A stretch of 64,000 bases of DNA from DAITBA01 sp036824005 (GTDB taxonomy: Bacteria; Pseudomonadota; Gammaproteobacteria; Burkholderiales; Rhodocyclaceae). The stretch is from NCBI GenBank assembly GCA_036824005.1, contig DAITBA010000010.1, positions 1 through 64,000 on the forward strand, written 5' to 3'. Shown here piece by piece: positions 62,713-64,000 of the stretch. The notes below the pieces were generated by a model, which saw only the letters and a program-made list of their open reading frames with translations, made no database searches and had not been told where the DNA came from. Each line of letters starts with the position of its first letter. Position 1 is the first letter of the stretch. The position numbers and the translations under genes were made by a program.

Positions 62713-63552
62713 ATGAAGCTGTGCGGGTTCGAAGTCGGGCTGGATCGTCCGCTGTTTCTCATCGCCGGCCCTTGCGTGATCGAGTCCCGGCAACTCGCCT
62801 TCGACACCGCCGGCCAGCTCAAGGAGATCTGCGCCGGTCTCGGCATCCCCTTTATATACAAGTCATCCTACGACAAAGCTAACCGCAGCTCTTCCGCCAG
62901 CTTCCGCGGCATGGGCATGGACAAGGGGCTCGAGATTCTGTCCGAGGTGAAACGGGAGTTTGGTGTGCCGGTGCTGACCGACGTCCATACTGCCGAAGAG
63001 GCGCCAGTCGCCGCGCGCTATGTGGATGTTCTGCAGACGCCCGCCTTCCTGTGCCGCCAGACCGATTTCATCCAGGCCTGCGCGGCCACGGGTAAGCCTG
63101 TTAACATCAAGAAGGGTCAGTTTCTCTCCCCGGCCGACATGAAGAACGTCGTCGCCAAGGCGCGGGAAGCCAACGGCGGAGCCGACACCATCATGGTCTG
63201 CGAGCGCGGCGCGAGTTTCGGCTACAACAACCTGGTGTCGGACATGCGCAGCCTGGCGATTTTGCGCGAGACGGGCTGTCCGGTGGTGTTCGATGCGACG
63301 CATTCGGTGCAGTTGCCGGGCGGTCAGGGCGCCTCGTCGGGCGGGCAACGCGAGTTCGTCCCGGTGCTGGCCCGGGCAGCGGTGGCGGCGGGCATCGCCG
63401 GCCTGTTCATGGAAACCCATCCCGATCCGGCCCGGGCGTTGTCCGACGGCCCAAACGCCTGGCCGCTACCAAGGATGCGGCAGTTGCTGGCGACGCTGCA
63501 CGAGCTCGACGCCCTGGTCAAGCGGCGCGGCTTCGAGGAAGCGTCGCTGTAA
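62713..63552 (+). CDS. kdsA: 3-deoxy-8-phosphooctulonate synthase
   Basis: The 279-residue KdsA condenses PEP with arabinose 5-phosphate to give KDO-8-phosphate for lipopolysaccharide. Motifs: LFLIAGPCVIESRQLAFD, FIYKSSYDKANRSS, LQTPAFLCRQTDFIQA and VVFDATHSVQLPGGQGASSGGQRE. The Asn in ANRSS is the position that distinguishes metal-independent from metal-dependent enzymes (Asn versus Cys occurs earlier in the barrel), which I did not resolve. Its TAA overlaps the start of the Dabb gene. Confidence 0.97.
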   Translation: MKLCGFEVGLDRPLFLIAGPCVIESRQLAFDTAGQLKEICAGLGIPFIYKSSYDKANRSSSASFRGMGMDKGLEILSEVKREFGVPVLTDVHTAEEAPVAARYVDVLQTPAFLCRQTDFIQACAATGKPVNIKKGQFLSPADMKNVVAKAREANGGADTIMVCERGASFGYNNLVSDMRSLAILRETGCPVVFDATHSVQLPGGQGASSGGQREFVPVLARAAVAAGIAGLFMETHPDPARALSDGPNAWPLPRMRQLLATLHELDALVKRRGFEEASL

Positions 63553-63845
63553 TGATCGTGCACCTGGTGCTGTTCAAGTTCAAGGGCGGTGTGGTCCGGG
63601 ATGACACGCGCGTGGCGGCGGCGGTGGAGGCACTATGGCGCCTGCCGATGCAGATCGTCGGAATCCGCGGCTGGGAGCACGGCTTCAATGTCACCGGCGA
63701 TGCCCAGGCCTGGGACTACGGGCTGCGGGCAATGTTCGACGACGAGGCGGCATTGCATGCCTACCTCGAGCACCCGGCCCATGTTCCGGTCGTGGCGCAG
63801 TGGGAGGAAATCAGCGAACTGGCGTTCTGCGATTTTCGCGTTTAG
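63552..63845 (+). CDS. Dabb family (stress-responsive A/B barrel) protein
   Basis: The 97-residue protein reads MIVHLVLFKFKGGV, then GIRGWEHGFNVTGDAQAWDYGLRAMFDDEAALHAY and HPAHVPVVAQW, matching the dimeric alpha/beta-barrel (Dabb) fold. Such small proteins bind or transform small molecules; the specific role beside kdsA and eno is unknown. The ATG shares its first base with the last base of the kdsA stop, so it is translationally coupled. Confidence 0.88.
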   Translation: MIVHLVLFKFKGGVVRDDTRVAAAVEALWRLPMQIVGIRGWEHGFNVTGDAQAWDYGLRAMFDDEAALHAYLEHPAHVPVVAQWEEISELAFCDFRV

Positions 63846-63980
63846 CCGGTGGCGTGGAACGTACTAAGTAAGTCCGCCGGCAAGTCGGCAGCGAGGCGGG
63901 ATGCGCGAGCGATTTGTCGTTGTCACCGATGTGGCACTGCGGCGTGCGGTTTGATTGAAATGTCATTGGGGGAGGAGTGA

Positions 63981-64000
63981 ATGAGCGCTATCGTCGATGT
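63981..64000 (+). CDS. eno: Enolase, first residues only (cut by window end)
   Basis: GGGGGAGGAG stands just before ATG 63981, and the visible codons read MSAIVDV, the usual start of bacterial enolase. The position after kdsA in a pyrG-kdsA-eno run supports this. The remaining gene lies outside the window. Confidence 0.75.

Overview
The window is one stretch of a GC-rich proteobacterial chromosome, densely coding on both strands. The order pyrG-kdsA-Dabb-eno at the right end, the CTP synthase, EtfBA and RelA sequences, and the mix of ETF/acyl-CoA metabolism with divergent ppk1/ppx suggest a betaproteobacterium, perhaps of Rhodocyclales/Nitrosomonadales type. That assignment rests on gene order and remembered protein sequence, not on a search. 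I see no rRNA or tRNA gene, CRISPR array, prophage or transposase.

Left part (1-12 kb). A tightly overlapping lipid-modification cluster (cyclopropane-fatty-acid synthase, chalcone-isomerase-like protein, MFS carrier, DUF3833 lipoprotein, SDR, SnoaL-like protein) is followed by a 640-bp gap and relA, whose -10 box suggests a leaderless mRNA. On the minus strand lies a three-gene operon with its own promoter: a zinc-ribbon/TM2 membrane protein, an M48 metalloprotease with a zinc ribbon, and a CHAT-TIR fusion. This is the best candidate for an undescribed, possibly defensive, system. A Sel1-repeat protein, a decayed response-regulator (kdpE-like) tail and a CorA-type transporter follow.

Middle (12-33 kb). 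ppk1 and ppx are divergent. An Mla-type ABC lipid transporter (permease, ATPase, MCE protein, lipoprotein) carries an inverted-repeat element between its first two genes. Then come an acyl-CoA synthetase and a minus-strand set of alpha/beta-hydrolase lipoprotein, endonuclease/exonuclease/phosphatase (EEP) protein with two CBM21-like modules, and double phospholipase-D protein, a second candidate novel module. A truncated chemoreceptor signalling domain precedes a Ser/Thr kinase-SUMF1 fusion, an EF-hand-like lipoprotein and a TPR protein. A 91-residue double-glycine-leader peptide follows, with a near-consensus sigma-54 promoter and a clear terminator.

Right part (33-64 kb). After a diguanylate cyclase, most genes serve fatty or branched-chain acid catabolism: enoyl-CoA hydratase, two acyl-CoA ligases, a complete Liv ABC transporter (LivF has Arg for the Walker A Lys), a TetR repressor facing etfBA with two perfect tandem palindromes between them, acyl-CoA dehydrogenase, ETF-ubiquinone oxidoreductase, thioesterase and acetoacetyl-CoA synthetase. 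Electrons from acyl-CoA dehydrogenase would pass through EtfAB and ETF-QO to quinone. A three-gene membrane cytochrome b/iron-sulfur module without a catalytic subunit, a dodecin, pyruvate phosphate dikinase and the housekeeping run pyrG-kdsA-Dabb-eno (cut by the window edge) close the window.
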